Positions 1 to 9,126 of a stretch of 64,000 bases of DNA are shown piece by piece. The position numbers and the translations under genes are program-made. Where the stretch lies: the NCBI GenBank assembly GCA_963810055.1, contig CAWEME010000007.1, positions 62,001-126,000 of the forward strand, in the 5' to 3' direction. Origin of the DNA: REEB95 sp963810055 (GTDB taxonomy: Bacteria > Pseudomonadota > Alphaproteobacteria > ATCC43930 > CGMCC-115725). Every line of letters starts with the position of its first letter. Positions within the stretch are counted from its first letter, which is position 1. Below the pieces are notes generated by a model, which was not told where the DNA came from, ran no database searches, and saw nothing but the letters and a program-made list of their open reading frames with translations.

Positions 1-645
1 GCGCGCGGCGCGAATCCGGGTGCGCGCATAGGCCGGGTCGCGGTTCATCGGATCCTCGACGAATTCCTGTCCGGTCTCTTCCAGCGTTGCCTTGAGCCGG
101 GCCCGCGGCACGACGAGCAGCGGGCGCAGCAGGCGGAAATTCCGTCTCGCGCTCTCGGGCGCCATGCCGGCGAGCCCGTCGAGACCGCTGCCGCGCGCCA
201 GGCGCAAAAGGAAGGTCTCGGCCTGATCGTCGCGGTGATGCGCCGTGAGTAGATGGAGCACGAAGTTCTCCCGGCACCAGGATTCGAAGAGCCGGTAGCG
301 CGCTGCGCGCGCGAAGGCCTCGACATCTCCGGTCGGGCGCGCACGCCTTCGCGTTTCAGGATGCGATGAGCGATGCCGCGCTTTTTCCAGCCAGCTCGCG
401 GCCTGGGCCGCCTCGCGCGCGGAATCGGGCCTGAGAGCGTGATCGACGATGAGCGCGGTGACGGCACCGCCCTGTCCGCGCGCCCAGCGATCGGCCAGCA
501 GCGTCAGCGCCATGCTGTCGGCGCCGCCCGAACAGGCGATGGCGAGACGCGGCTGGGATTCGAACGGCGCAAAACCCGCCATCAACGCGGCGAATTCGGC
601 CTGGCCGAGCGGGGCCGCTGTGCGCGTTCCCGTGCCGTCGTCCAT
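1..645 (-). CDS. tilS: tRNA(Ile)-lysidine synthase, 3' end outside window, locally frameshifted
   Basis: TilS uses ATP and lysine to modify C34 of the AUA-reading tRNA-Ile2 to lysidine in the cytoplasm. The PP-loop motif SGGADS lies at residues 39-44, and the downstream family motif HHRDDQAET with RGSGLDGLAGM is present. The start ATG is 4 bases after the cpoB stop, as expected in this conserved cluster. Between bases 337 and 386 the frame is displaced: one extra A in a five-A run (T run at 382-386) moves the frame by one, and a missing C near 335-337 moves it back. In the displaced frame the text reads GIAHRILKREGVRA, which fits the family better than the in-frame reading. About 215 N-terminal residues are visible; the C-terminal domain lies beyond base 1. 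Confidence 0.9.
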   Translation of the reverse strand, partial: MDDGTGTRTAAPLGQAEFAALMAGFAPFESQPRLAIACSGGADSMALTLLADRWARGQGGAVTALIVDHALRPDSAREAAQAASWLEKARHRSSHPETRRRARPTGDVEAFARAARYRLFESWCRENFVLHLLTAHHRDDQAETFLLRLARGSGLDGLAGMAPESARRNFRLLRPLLVVPRARLKATLEETGQEFVEDPMNRDPAYARTRIRAAR

Positions 646-649
646 GACG

Positions 650-1519
650 CTAACAGCCCGCCTTTTTCTGCTCCTCCGCCGTCCGCTCCTTGATGGGGGC
701 GGGCGCGGCCGGGAAATCGTGGCCGAGGCGCGCATAGGCGGCGCAGGCATTGGCCTTCTGGCCGAGATTGGCCAGCGACATACCGAGCTTGAGGAGATCG
801 TCCATCGCCTTGCTGCTCTTGGGATATTTCTGGTAGCCCTCGGCGAAGGCGATGGCCGCGTCGTTCCAATCCTTGCGCACGTAATAGGTTTCGCCCAGCC
901 AGTATTGCGCATTGCCGGCGAGCGGATCCTTCGGGAATTGCTTCACGAAGGTGCGCAACGCGGTTTCGGCGTTGGGATAATCGGCGCGCTGCAACAGGCC
1001 GAAGGCGCGGTTGTATTGCTCCTGCGGCGTAGGGGGCGTGGCCGAGGGCGGATTGGCGATGCCGGAGGTCGCCGTGGTCGCGGCATTGGCGCCACCCGGC
1101 GCCTCGCTTGCCGGCAGCGTGCCGAGGACGCCGGTGCCGGTGCCCATCGTACCGGAGGGCGGCGGGGGCGGCGGAGCGGCGTTGGACGCGCCCTTCGGCG
1201 GCGGGCCGGCGGGAGCGGCTGGCGCGGGCGCGGCGGGCGCCGGCGCGGCGGCGGGCGGCGCGGCATGCTCCAGCGCGTTCAAGCGCAGATCGACGTCGCT
1301 CGACAGCTTGTCGAGCCGGCTGCCGAGCTGATCGATGGCGTTTTGCAACTGCTCGATCTGGCCGATGAGCTGCCGCTGCTGATCCTCGAGCTGATCGAGC
1401 CGCACATCGGTGCCGAGCGCCGAGGGGGCGGCATTGCCGCCGCGGCCGTCCTGGGCCCGCGCCGCCGGCAACGCCAGAAAGATCCCCGCGAGTGACAAGG
1501 CGATGGCCGCGCGCCGCAT
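650..1519 (-). CDS. cpoB: Cell division coordinator CpoB (YbgF), periplasmic TPR protein
   Basis: Periplasmic partner of the Tol-Pal system that coordinates outer-membrane constriction with septal peptidoglycan synthesis. I chose the ATG at 1519 because it opens a clean signal peptide (MRRAAIALSLAGIFLALPAARA, cleavage before Q23) and follows an AAGGA ribosome site; an in-frame ATG 12 codons upstream lacks both. After the signal comes a coiled coil (about 35-85, heptads rich in L, Q and D), then a long Ala/Pro linker (about 90-160), then C-terminal TPR-like repeats (about 165-285), the usual trimerisation-linker-TPR order. Length of 289 aa is normal. It is the last tol-pal gene here, 4 bases before tilS. 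Confidence 0.93.
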   Translation of the reverse strand: MRRAAIALSLAGIFLALPAARAQDGRGGNAAPSALGTDVRLDQLEDQQRQLIGQIEQLQNAIDQLGSRLDKLSSDVDLRLNALEHAAPPAAAPAPAAPAPAAPAGPPPKGASNAAPPPPPPSGTMGTGTGVLGTLPASEAPGGANAATTATSGIANPPSATPPTPQEQYNRAFGLLQRADYPNAETALRTFVKQFPKDPLAGNAQYWLGETYYVRKDWNDAAIAFAEGYQKYPKSSKAMDDLLKLGMSLANLGQKANACAAYARLGHDFPAAPAPIKERTAEEQKKAGC

Positions 1520-1700
1520 CGAATGTCCTTCAACCCCCGTCCGCATCCGCGTCACCTAACGCGGCATTGGGGCAAAATAAGGGCGCCTGTCCTTATCGCC
1601 GGCACCACGAATGCCGCCAGCGGAAGACAGGCGCCGCCCATTTGCCCGGGCCCGACCCGCGACTCTCGCGGAACTGGCCTCGCGGACCCCGAAGGGCCCG

Positions 1701-2153
1701 TTAGTTGATGACCGTCACGCCCCGGCGATTCTGCGCCCAGGCCGCTTCGTTGTCACCGACCACCGCCGGGCGTTCCTTGCCGTAGCTGATGGTGGTGATG
1801 CGGCCGGCTTGGATGCCGAGCGCGACCAGCGCGCGCTTCACCGCGTTGGCGCGGCGATTGCCGAGCGCGAGGTTGTACTCGCGCGTGCCGCGGTCGTCGC
1901 AATGGCCTTCGACGGTGACTTTCACGTTCGCGTATTTCTTGAGCCAGGCGGACTGGCGCTGAAGCGTCTGCTGGCCTTCCGGCTTGATGTCCGACTTGTC
2001 GAAGTCGAAGAAGACGCGATCGCCGACGTTCTGGACGAAATCCTCGCGCGAACCCGGCGCGGCGGTGCCGCTCGTGGTCGACGAGGTTTGACCGGTGGCG
2101 CAGGCGGCAAGCAACAGCATCGCCCCAACCATCGTCAATGATCTCAAATTCAT
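1701..2153 (-). CDS. pal: Peptidoglycan-associated lipoprotein Pal
   Basis: Outer-membrane lipoprotein that binds peptidoglycan and TolB at the division site. The lipobox LLAAC puts the acylated cysteine at residue 18. The OmpA-C domain covers about 40-150, with FDFDKSDI and the diaminopimelate-binding stretch NLALGNRRANAVKRAL. The 150-aa length is typical. A strong AGAGGGAG ribosome site precedes the ATG. It sits 150 bases downstream of tolB, and this is the only sizeable gap in the tol cluster, so pal may have its own promoter. No convincing -35/-10 pair was seen there. Confidence 0.96.
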   Translation of the reverse strand: MNLRSLTMVGAMLLLAACATGQTSSTTSGTAAPGSREDFVQNVGDRVFFDFDKSDIKPEGQQTLQRQSAWLKKYANVKVTVEGHCDDRGTREYNLALGNRRANAVKRALVALGIQAGRITTISYGKERPAVVGDNEAAWAQNRRGVTVIN

Positions 2154-2303
2154 CTTGCACTCCCTCTGAATTAAAACCCGGGCCTGGATGGTTGCAACTG
2201 TTTAGATGGCGGTGCCCATTGGAACGCTGCAACCATAACCTAAATCGCAAGTCGTGCGAGCAATGGCGCAGCGAACTGCGCCGGGACTATAGCCTCCGGA
2301 TAA

Positions 2304-3650
2304 TTACGGAATCAAGGGGGACCAGGCCGGGTCCGAGGCGTCGCCGGGCGTGACGATTTCGCGCTCGTTATAGCCGGTGAGGTCGATGGAATAGAGCTTG
2401 CTGCTGGCGCCGCGTCCGGCGCGATCCGAGGCCGGCGTCTGACGGAAATACATCAGCACGCGGCCATTGGGCGCCCAGGTCGGGCCCTCGACCAAGAAAC
2501 CATTGGTCAAAAGGCGCTCGCCCGATCCGTCGGGGTGCATCACGCCGATGTAGAATTGTCCGTTGTCGATCTTGGTGAAGGCGATCAGGTCGCCGCGCGG
2601 CGACCACACCGGCGTGCCGTAGCGTCCCGAACCGAAGCTGATGCGCTTGATGTTGCCGCCGTCAGCGTTCATGACGTAAATCTGCTGCGAACCGCCGCGA
2701 TCGGAATTGAAGACGATCTGCGAGCCGTCGGGCGAATAGCACGGCGAGGTGTCGATCGCCGCCGTGTCGGTCAATTGCGTCGCGCGATGCGTGCGCAGAT
2801 CGAGGGTGTAGATCACGCTCGCGCCGCCGACGGCGATGCTCATGACCACCTTGTTGCCGTCGGGCGAGAAACGCGGCGCGAAGGTCATGCCCGGGAAATC
2901 GCCCAGCACCTCCTGCTGGCCGGTGTCGATGTTGAACAGATAGACGCGCGGCGTGCCGCGCGCATAGGAGAGATAGGTGATCTCCTGGGTCGAGGGCGAA
3001 AAGCGCGGCGTCAGCACCAGCGCCTTCCCGTCGGTCAGGTATTTGTGATTGGCGCCGTCCTGATCCATGATCGCGAGCCGCTTGATGCGGTGATCGAGCG
3101 GGCCGCTTTCGGCGATGTAGACGATGCGCGTGTCGAAATAGCCGTCCTCGCCGGTGATGCGCTTATAGACGGCGTCGGCGATGATGTGGGCGATGCGCCG
3201 CCAATTCGCCGGCGTCGTGGTGTAGCGCAGGCCGGTCAGCTGCTGCTCGGCATAGACGTCCCACAGGCGGAATTCGATCTGCAGCTTGCCGTCGGGATCC
3301 TGCGACACGGTGCCGGTGATGAGCGCCTGCACGTTGATGGTGCGCCAATCGCCGTAGCGCGGCGGGATATGGGACGACGGATCGCGGTCGATATAGGCGT
3401 TCGGATCGACCGGCTTGAACAGGCCCGAGCGTTCGAGATCGGCCGACAGCACCTGGGCGATATCGGCCGCGTTCTGGGCGGTCTGGCTGTCCTGCGATCC
3501 GAAAACCGGGATGGCGATCGGCATCGGCTCGACCTTGCCGCGGGTGATGTCGATATGCAGCTCGGCGCGGGCGGGAGCGGACATCGCCACCGGCGCCAAA
3601 AGCAGCAGCAAGGCGCACAGGCCCCGGGATAAGACCGCTCGTCGGATCAT
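2304..3650 (-). CDS. tolB: Tol-Pal system protein TolB
   Basis: Periplasmic beta-propeller that links Pal to TolA. The start at 3650 forms an ATGA overlap with the tolA stop and opens a signal peptide ending APARA-E (cleavage after residue 29). A longer in-frame start at 3692 would run 14 codons into tolA and add a non-secretory N terminus. The N-terminal TolB_N domain covers about 30-165 and is followed by repeated propeller blades with the SPDG signature (FSPDGNKVVMS, YSPDGSQIVFNSD). The 448-aa length is normal for the family. Confidence 0.95.
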   Translation of the reverse strand: MIRRAVLSRGLCALLLLLAPVAMSAPARAELHIDITRGKVEPMPIAIPVFGSQDSQTAQNAADIAQVLSADLERSGLFKPVDPNAYIDRDPSSHIPPRYGDWRTINVQALITGTVSQDPDGKLQIEFRLWDVYAEQQLTGLRYTTTPANWRRIAHIIADAVYKRITGEDGYFDTRIVYIAESGPLDHRIKRLAIMDQDGANHKYLTDGKALVLTPRFSPSTQEITYLSYARGTPRVYLFNIDTGQQEVLGDFPGMTFAPRFSPDGNKVVMSIAVGGASVIYTLDLRTHRATQLTDTAAIDTSPCYSPDGSQIVFNSDRGGSQQIYVMNADGGNIKRISFGSGRYGTPVWSPRGDLIAFTKIDNGQFYIGVMHPDGSGERLLTNGFLVEGPTWAPNGRVLMYFRQTPASDRAGRGASSKLYSIDLTGYNEREIVTPGDASDPAWSPLIP

Positions 3651-4456
3651 GTAATGTCCTTGGGATCGAAGGTGATGGTGAAGGTCTGCCACTGGTCGTA
3701 CTTGTCGAGCGGCAGCTTCAGGGGTTGGCAGCTCGGGTTGAACAGGGCGCGGCGCGCGCTGTCGGCGGCGGCCTGGAAGAAGGGATCGCTGTTGCGCTCG
3801 GGGTTGAGCTGCGTGGCGGTGCGCACCGTGCCGTCGGGATTCATGATGACGCGGAATTCAGGCGTCAGATTCTGCGCGGCGAGCGCGCCGGCGGGCACGT
3901 TCCAGCATTGCTCGATCTGCTGGCGCACCAGGTCGAGCTCGCTCACCGAAAGCTGCGAGCCCAGCGGCGCGATGGGCTGCGAGGATTGTTGCGGCTTGGC
4001 GTTGGTCTGCTGGGCGGTCTGTTGCGGCAGCTTCTTGGCGGCGAGATTCTTGAGGAGCGCGTCGAAGGCGATATCCTGCTGCTTCTGTTTGGGCAGATCC
4101 TGGGGCGGCTGCGGCTTGTCCTGAGACTTCACCAGCGCGGGCTTGGGCTCGGGCAGCTTCACCTCGGCCGGCTTGGGCGGGGGCGGCGGCGGCGGCTCGA
4201 CCTTGGCCGCGGGCGGCGCCGGCGGCGTCGGCTGCTTCTGCGCCGGCGTGGGCACATCGACCGGCTTGTTCTCAACCGGCGGCGTAAGGTTGCGCTGCGT
4301 CGCCATCGTCTTCGGCCCGAGATTCACCAGCTGGACGACGATCGGCGGCTCCTCGTCGATTTGACGGTGAAACAGCGAGGGCAGCGTGACGAGAAAGCTC
4401 AGCATCACCAACAGATGCAACGTCGCCGAATAAATGAAATCGCGCCGTTCGGGCAT
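3647..4456 (-). CDS. tolA: Cell envelope protein TolA
   Basis: Inner-membrane protein that transmits proton-motive-force energy from TolQR to Pal/TolB. A single N-terminal membrane helix (about 13-30) is followed by a Pro/Lys/Gln-rich periplasmic spacer (about 50-175), including a run of seven prolines. The C-terminal TonB/TolA domain has the conserved cysteine pair (QIEQCWNVP and NPSCQPL) that forms a disulfide in TolA domain III. The 269-aa length is typical for alphaproteobacteria. It lies 4 bases after tolR and overlaps tolB by four. Confidence 0.93.
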   Translation of the reverse strand: MPERRDFIYSATLHLLVMLSFLVTLPSLFHRQIDEEPPIVVQLVNLGPKTMATQRNLTPPVENKPVDVPTPAQKQPTPPAPPAAKVEPPPPPPPKPAEVKLPEPKPALVKSQDKPQPPQDLPKQKQQDIAFDALLKNLAAKKLPQQTAQQTNAKPQQSSQPIAPLGSQLSVSELDLVRQQIEQCWNVPAGALAAQNLTPEFRVIMNPDGTVRTATQLNPERNSDPFFQAAADSARRALFNPSCQPLKLPLDKYDQWQTFTITFDPKDIT

Positions 4457-4460
4457 GGCG

Positions 4461-4922
4461 TCAACGCGGTGCTACCTTGTCGTTTTTCGGCAGCTCGGCG
4501 ATCAGCGACACCTTGGTGAATCCCGCCGCGCTGACGATGCCCATGATCTCGAGGACGCGGCCGTAATCGATGGCGCGGTCGCCGCGGACATAGATCGCGG
4601 CGTCGGGATTGTTGCTGGTGATGGCGGTGAGGCGCGCGGCCAGATCCTTGGCGTCGATCTTGGAGTTCTGCAGATAGACCTCGCCCTTGGCGTCGATGGT
4701 GATGACCAGCGGCTCCTTGGGCTCGTTGATGGCCGGCGCCTTGGTCTGCGGCAGATCGACCGGCACGCCGACGGTCAAGAGCGGCGCCGTCACCATGAAG
4801 ATGACGAGCAGGACCAGCATCACGTCGACCATGGGCGTGACGTTGATCTCGCTCATGAGGCGGCGCTTGGCGGTCCGGCCGGCAAAGCCGGCGTCGTGGG
4901 CAGTGGGCTGTATGATGGCCAT
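4461..4922 (-). CDS. tolR: Tol-Pal proton channel subunit TolR
   Basis: ExbD/TolR family subunit of the TolQR proton channel. The cytoplasmic N terminus ends in SEINVTPMVDV, where Asp33 is the family's proton-carrying residue inside the single membrane helix (about 32-52). A periplasmic dimerisation domain follows (about 65-150, with the YVRGDRAIDYGRV segment). The 153-aa length is standard. It lies 10 bases after tolQ in the same transcription unit. Confidence 0.95.
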   Translation of the reverse strand: MAIIQPTAHDAGFAGRTAKRRLMSEINVTPMVDVMLVLLVIFMVTAPLLTVGVPVDLPQTKAPAINEPKEPLVITIDAKGEVYLQNSKIDAKDLAARLTAITSNNPDAAIYVRGDRAIDYGRVLEIMGIVSAAGFTKVSLIAELPKNDKVAPR

Positions 4923-4932
4923 GGCTCAGATC

Positions 4933-5703
4933 CTAGGATTTCTCATCCAATTGTCGCGAAAGTATGGCGCTGAACTCGGTGGCGAAGGCCGCGAGCCGGC
5001 TGGCATAACGGCCGAAATCATTGGAGAACTTATTGTAGGCGACGACCGCCGGAATGGCCGCCACCAGCCCGAGCGCGGTGGCAAACAGGGCTTCGGCGAT
5101 GCCGGGCGCCACCACGGCGAGGCTGGTGTTCTTGACCGCGGCGATCGACTGGAAGCTCGCCATGATGCCCCACACCGTGCCGAACAGGCCCACGAAGGGC
5201 GCGGTCGAGCCGACGGTGGCGAGGAACGGCATGAAACGCTCGAGCCGGTCCATCTCGCGCCCGAGGGTGATCTGCATCACGCGCTCGACCCGGTCCTTCA
5301 GATTGGCGCGCATGCTGGTGCTTTCGATCAGGCCCTTGGCCACGCTGCGGCGCCATTCGCGCATCGCCGCGGCGAACACCGCCGACATCGGATCGGCCGG
5401 CCGCTCGCCGACATGATCGTAGAGCTGATCGAGCGAGCCGCCCGACCAGAAGCTTTCCTCGAAACGCTCGGCGTCGCGGTGGAGGCGGCGCAGCTTGCTG
5501 ACCTTGTCGAAGATCACCGCCCAGGACCAGAACGAGCAGACCAGCAGCAGCAGGAGCACGAGCTTGACGATCGTGTCCGCCTGGAGGAACAACGAGACGA
5601 TCGACAGATCGTGGGGCACGGAACCGCCCAGCGCCATGGCATCGACGGGCGTCGTCGGGCTGGCGAGGGCATTCACGGCGGTGTCGGCGGCATTACCTTG
5701 CAT
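4933..5703 (-). CDS. tolQ: Tol-Pal proton channel subunit TolQ
   Basis: MotA/TolQ/ExbB family inner-membrane subunit. Three membrane spans are visible: one near residues 45-65 (VKLVLLLLLVCSFWSWAVIF), and a pair near 160-225 that carries the family signature (TVGSTAPFVGLFGTVWGIM, then ALGLVAAIPAVVAYNKF). The 256-aa length is usual. Its start overlaps the 3' end of ybgC by 11 bases, indicating translational coupling. Confidence 0.95.
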   Translation of the reverse strand: MQGNAADTAVNALASPTTPVDAMALGGSVPHDLSIVSLFLQADTIVKLVLLLLLVCSFWSWAVIFDKVSKLRRLHRDAERFEESFWSGGSLDQLYDHVGERPADPMSAVFAAAMREWRRSVAKGLIESTSMRANLKDRVERVMQITLGREMDRLERFMPFLATVGSTAPFVGLFGTVWGIMASFQSIAAVKNTSLAVVAPGIAEALFATALGLVAAIPAVVAYNKFSNDFGRYASRLAAFATEFSAILSRQLDEKS

Positions 5704-6214
5704 GGGCTTTCATCACTTTCGAGGTTTTTGAGGGAGTTTTGGGAGAAGAATTCGCCGGCCGCAGAGCGGGCCGAAGGGTTGCGGGATCGGCGTTGGCAAG
5801 CGCTTGCGCGAGGACGGGCGGCAGGCGCGCCGGCCGCCCGTTGCGGCCGATACAGACGATGGTGCAGGTCATGGCGAAGAGGCGATCCGGACCGCGCCAG
5901 ATTTCCTGTTCGAGATGCACGGACGCGCCCGAGATCGATGTCACGCGCGTGCGCACGACCAGATCGTCGTCGAGCCGCGCCGGCGACAAGTATTCGGCGG
6001 CGAGCTTGTGCACCGCCAGGACCACCCCGGATTCTTCGAGCAGCCGGCCATGCGGCAATCCTTGCGCGCGGATCGCCTCGGTGCGGCCGCGCTCGGCGAA
6101 TTTGAGATAATTGGCGTAATAGACCACGCCGCCGGCATCGGTATCCTCGTAATAAACATGAACCGGATAGAGATGGACGCCGCCCTCGTGGCGGCCTTGG
6201 CGCGGAAGCGTCAT
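5693..6214 (-). CDS. ybgC: Tol-Pal associated acyl-CoA thioesterase YbgC
   Basis: Hot-dog fold thioesterase acting on short-chain or phospholipid-related acyl-CoA. The active-site region YYEDTDAGGVVYYANYL is intact with its catalytic Asp, followed by FAERGRTEAIR. The core ends near residue 135; a poorly conserved Pro/Ala/Lys tail of about 35 residues extends to 173. The start overlaps the ruvB stop (ATGA). This is the normal first gene of the tol operon. Confidence 0.93.
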   Translation of the reverse strand: MTLPRQGRHEGGVHLYPVHVYYEDTDAGGVVYYANYLKFAERGRTEAIRAQGLPHGRLLEESGVVLAVHKLAAEYLSPARLDDDLVVRTRVTSISGASVHLEQEIWRGPDRLFAMTCTIVCIGRNGRPARLPPVLAQALANADPATLRPALRPANSSPKTPSKTSKVMKAHAR

Positions 6215-7263
6215 GCTTGCTCCTCCGCGTCATCCTTGGCGGCGAGCAGGTCGAACTGCGCGCCCTTGGGCCGCGCCACCGTAAGGCCGAGATAGAGGAA
6301 TCCGGCATCGCTCAGCATCCGGCCGCGCGGCGTGCGCTGGACCAGGCCTTGCTGCACGAGATAGGGCTCGATCACGTCCTCGATCACGTCGCGTTCTTCG
6401 CCCAAGGCGGCGGCGACGGTTTCGGCGCCAACCGGCCCGCCGCCGTAATGCTTGGCGATGCACAGGAGATAGCGGCGGTCCATGGCGTCGAGGCCCCGGC
6501 CGTCGACCTCGAGACGCTTCAAGGCCTCGTCGGCGGCGCGCGCGTCGATCCGTTTCGTTCCCGCCACCGCGGCGAAATCGCGCACCCGGCGCAACAGCCG
6601 CGAGGCCACCCGCGGCGTGCCGCGCGAACGCCGCGCGATCTCGCCCGCGCCCTCGCCGTCGAGCTCCATGCCGAGGATGCGGGCGCCGCGCACCACGATC
6701 TCCTTCAGCTCGGATGTCTCGTAGAACTGGAGCCGCAAGGGGATGCCGAAACGCTCGCGCAACGGCCGGGTGATGAGGCCCGACCGTGTGGTGGCGCCAA
6801 TCAGCGTGAAAGCGGGCAGATCGATCTTGACCGAACGCGCCGCCGGGCCTTCGCCGATCATCAAATCGAGCTCGAAATCCTCCATCGCCGGATAGAGAAT
6901 CTCCTCGACCGCCGGGGCGAGGCGGTGGATCTCGTCGATGAACAGGACGTCGCGCGCTTCCAGATTGGTGAGGATCGCGGCCAGATCGCCGGCGCGCTGG
7001 ATCACCGGGCCCGAGGTGGCGCGGAAGCCCGCGCCCATCTCGCGCGCGATGATCTGGGCGAGCGTGGTCTTGCCCAATCCGGGCGGCCCCGACAAGAGCA
7101 CGTGATCGAGCGCCTCGTTGCGCGCCCGCGCCGCCTTGACGAAGACGCCGAGATTGTCGCGCAAGGTCTGCTGGCCGACGAATTCCTTGAGCGTGGACGG
7201 GCGCAGCGAGGGCTCGGCGTCCTCGGGACGGCGTTCGGCGGACAGGATGCGCGGCGCGTTCAT
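6211..7263 (-). CDS. ruvB: Holliday junction branch-migration helicase RuvB
   Basis: AAA+ motor of the RuvAB complex. Walker A GPPGLGKT lies at 59-66 and Walker B with DEIH at 110-113. The sensor I region GATTRSGLITRPLRERFGI and the C-terminal winged-helix domain with the TPRGR ending motif are also present. The 350-aa length is typical. ATGA overlaps at both ends couple it to ruvA and ybgC. Confidence 0.98.
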   Translation of the reverse strand: MNAPRILSAERRPEDAEPSLRPSTLKEFVGQQTLRDNLGVFVKAARARNEALDHVLLSGPPGLGKTTLAQIIAREMGAGFRATSGPVIQRAGDLAAILTNLEARDVLFIDEIHRLAPAVEEILYPAMEDFELDLMIGEGPAARSVKIDLPAFTLIGATTRSGLITRPLRERFGIPLRLQFYETSELKEIVVRGARILGMELDGEGAGEIARRSRGTPRVASRLLRRVRDFAAVAGTKRIDARAADEALKRLEVDGRGLDAMDRRYLLCIAKHYGGGPVGAETVAAALGEERDVIEDVIEPYLVQQGLVQRTPRGRMLSDAGFLYLGLTVARPKGAQFDLLAAKDDAEEQA

Positions 7264-7850
7264 CGCCCGAGCTCCTTCAACCCGGCCTTGATGAGCGCGT
7301 CAAGCCGCGCCTCGGGGCCGAGCCTGCGCGCGATCTCGGCGATCACGCCATAGGCGTCGCCGCGCTGATAGCCCAGATTGACCAGCGCCGAGACCGCGTC
7401 GGAGGTGGCGCCGCCGGGCAATCCGGCCAGCACCGTCACCGGCGCCAGGCCCGCCGCCTTGTCTTTCAGTTCGACCAGGATGCGGGATGCGAGCTTGGGG
7501 CCGACGCCGTCGGCGCGGGTGACCGCCGTTTTGTCCTGCGCCAGGATGGCGTTGGCGAGATGATCGGGCGCCAGCGCGCCGAGGATCGCCAGCGCGGTGC
7601 GCGCGCCCACGCCCTGCACCGTCAGCAACAGCCGGAACCAGGAACGCTCGGATTCCTCGACGAAGCCGTAGAGATGGATGTGGTCCTCGCGCACATGGGT
7701 CTCGATCAGGAGCTTGAGCGGCTCGCCATGGCCGGGGATGCGCGACAGGGTGCGCTTGGAGCAGAAGACGAGATAGCCCACGCCGTTGACGTCCAGCACC
7801 AGGCTGTCGGCGCCCGTTTGATCGACGATGCCGGCCAGGAGAGCGATCAT
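7260..7850 (-). CDS. ruvA: Holliday junction DNA helicase subunit RuvA
   Basis: RuvA binds four-way junctions and loads RuvB. The start at 7850 (MIALLAGIVDQ) is the conserved N terminus and overlaps the ruvC stop as ATGA; an upstream in-frame start would add 20 residues lying inside ruvC. The OB-fold domain covers about 1-65. Two helix-hairpin-helix motifs follow (FRLLLTVQGVGARTALAIL and VTRADGVGPKLASRIL). The C-terminal RuvB-binding three-helix domain (DAVSALVNLGYQ) is present. The 196-aa length is normal. Confidence 0.96.
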   Translation of the reverse strand: MIALLAGIVDQTGADSLVLDVNGVGYLVFCSKRTLSRIPGHGEPLKLLIETHVREDHIHLYGFVEESERSWFRLLLTVQGVGARTALAILGALAPDHLANAILAQDKTAVTRADGVGPKLASRILVELKDKAAGLAPVTVLAGLPGGATSDAVSALVNLGYQRGDAYGVIAEIARRLGPEARLDALIKAGLKELGR

Positions 7851-8344
7851 CGCGCGACGCTCTCCAGGGCGCGGTTGGATGCTGCGTGGTGGGCATGGCA
7901 GATGGCGCATGCCAGCGCGTCGGCGGCGTCGGATGAGTCCGCCGCGGCGCCCGGCAGCAGCCGGCGCACCATGGCCTCGACCTGGCGCTTTTCCGCATGA
8001 CCGGCGCCGGTGACCGATTTCTTGACCAGATTGGCGGCGTATTCGAACACGGGCAATCCGCGCGCCGCCGGCGCCAGCAGCACCACGCCGCGCGCCAGGC
8101 CGAGCTTCAGCGTCGAGGCCGGGTTGCGGTTGACGAAGCTTTCCTCCACCGCCGCCTGATCGGGCGCGAAGCGGTCGAGCACGCCGTTCAAGGCGCGGAA
8201 GAGACCGGCCAGCCTTACGCTGAGCGAATCCTTTTCCGGCACCGCGATCAGGCCGCAGGCGACATAACGCAGCCGGTTGCCATCGGCGTCAATGACGCCC
8301 CAGCCGGTGCGGATCAGGCCGGGATCGAGTCCGAGAAGGCGCAT
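7847..8344 (-). CDS. ruvC: Crossover junction endodeoxyribonuclease RuvC
   Basis: Resolvase that nicks Holliday junctions symmetrically. The start MRLLGLDPGLIRTGWG at 8344 supplies the first catalytic Asp (D7). A TTG at 8380 overlapping the yebC stop is possible but would add 12 residues absent from the family. AVEESFVNRNP carries the second acidic residue, and SSDAADALACAICH the C-terminal acidic pair. The 165-aa length is typical. It starts the ruvCAB-tol gene train behind yebC. Confidence 0.95.
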   Translation of the reverse strand: MRLLGLDPGLIRTGWGVIDADGNRLRYVACGLIAVPEKDSLSVRLAGLFRALNGVLDRFAPDQAAVEESFVNRNPASTLKLGLARGVVLLAPAARGLPVFEYAANLVKKSVTGAGHAEKRQVEAMVRRLLPGAAADSSDAADALACAICHAHHAASNRALESVAR

Positions 8345-8376
8345 GACGGTTCCCGAATGAGGCGATGCCGGCGGGC

Positions 8377-9126
8377 TCAAGCGCTCAACCGCGCCAGGAC
8401 GTCGTCGGCCACCTCGAAATTGGCGAATATGTTTTGCACGTCGTCGCTATCTTCCAGGGTCTCCAGGAGTTTGAACAGGGATACGGCGTCGTCATTGCCG
8501 ATTGGTGACAGGGCCTTGGGCTTCCATACCAGCTTGGCGGATTGCGGGGGCCCGAATCGCGCCTCGAGCGCGTCGCGCACCGCGTTCAGCGACTCGGGCG
8601 TGCAGCTCACCACCTGTTCGCCGCCCGTGCTTTCGATGTCCTCGGCGCCGGCCTCGACCGCAGCCTCGAACAGCGCATCGGCCTTGACCGACGACGCCGG
8701 ATAGACCACCTGGCCGACCCGGTCGAAAAGGAAGCTGACGCTGTTACTTTCGCCGAGATTGCCCCCGGCCTTGGCGAAGGCGGCGCGAATCTCGCTGGCG
8801 GTGCGGTTGCGGTTGTCGGTCAGCGCCTCGACGATGACCGCGACTCCGCCCGGCCCATAGCCCTCGTAGCGCACCTCGTCGTAATTCTCGGTGTCGGCGC
8901 CGCCGGCGCCGCGCTTGATCGCGCGCTCGATGGTGTCGCGCGGCATGTTAGCCTCCTTCGCCATCATGATGGCCGCCCGGAGGCGCGGATTGGCCGCCGG
9001 ATCGGGCAATCCGGCGCGGGCGGCGGTGGTGAGCTCGCGGATGATCTTGGTGAAGACCTTGGCGCGCTTTTTGTCCTGCGCGCCCTTGCGATGCATGATG
9101 TTCTTGAATTGGGAATGTCCAGCCAT
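8377..9126 (-). CDS. yebC: YebC/TACO1 family protein
   Basis: Cytoplasmic protein of the YebC/PmpR/TACO1 family. Members have been described as DNA-binding regulators and more recently as translation factors, so the role here is open. Family hallmarks are MAGHSQFKNIMHRKGAQDKKR at the N terminus, MPRDTIERAIKRGAG, and the YEGYGPGGVAVIVEALTDNRNRT segment. The 249-aa length is standard. It lies immediately upstream of ruvC, the usual neighbourhood. Confidence 0.95.
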   Translation of the reverse strand: MAGHSQFKNIMHRKGAQDKKRAKVFTKIIRELTTAARAGLPDPAANPRLRAAIMMAKEANMPRDTIERAIKRGAGGADTENYDEVRYEGYGPGGVAVIVEALTDNRNRTASEIRAAFAKAGGNLGESNSVSFLFDRVGQVVYPASSVKADALFEAAVEAGAEDIESTGGEQVVSCTPESLNAVRDALEARFGPPQSAKLVWKPKALSPIGNDDAVSLFKLLETLEDSDDVQNIFANFEVADDVLARLSA

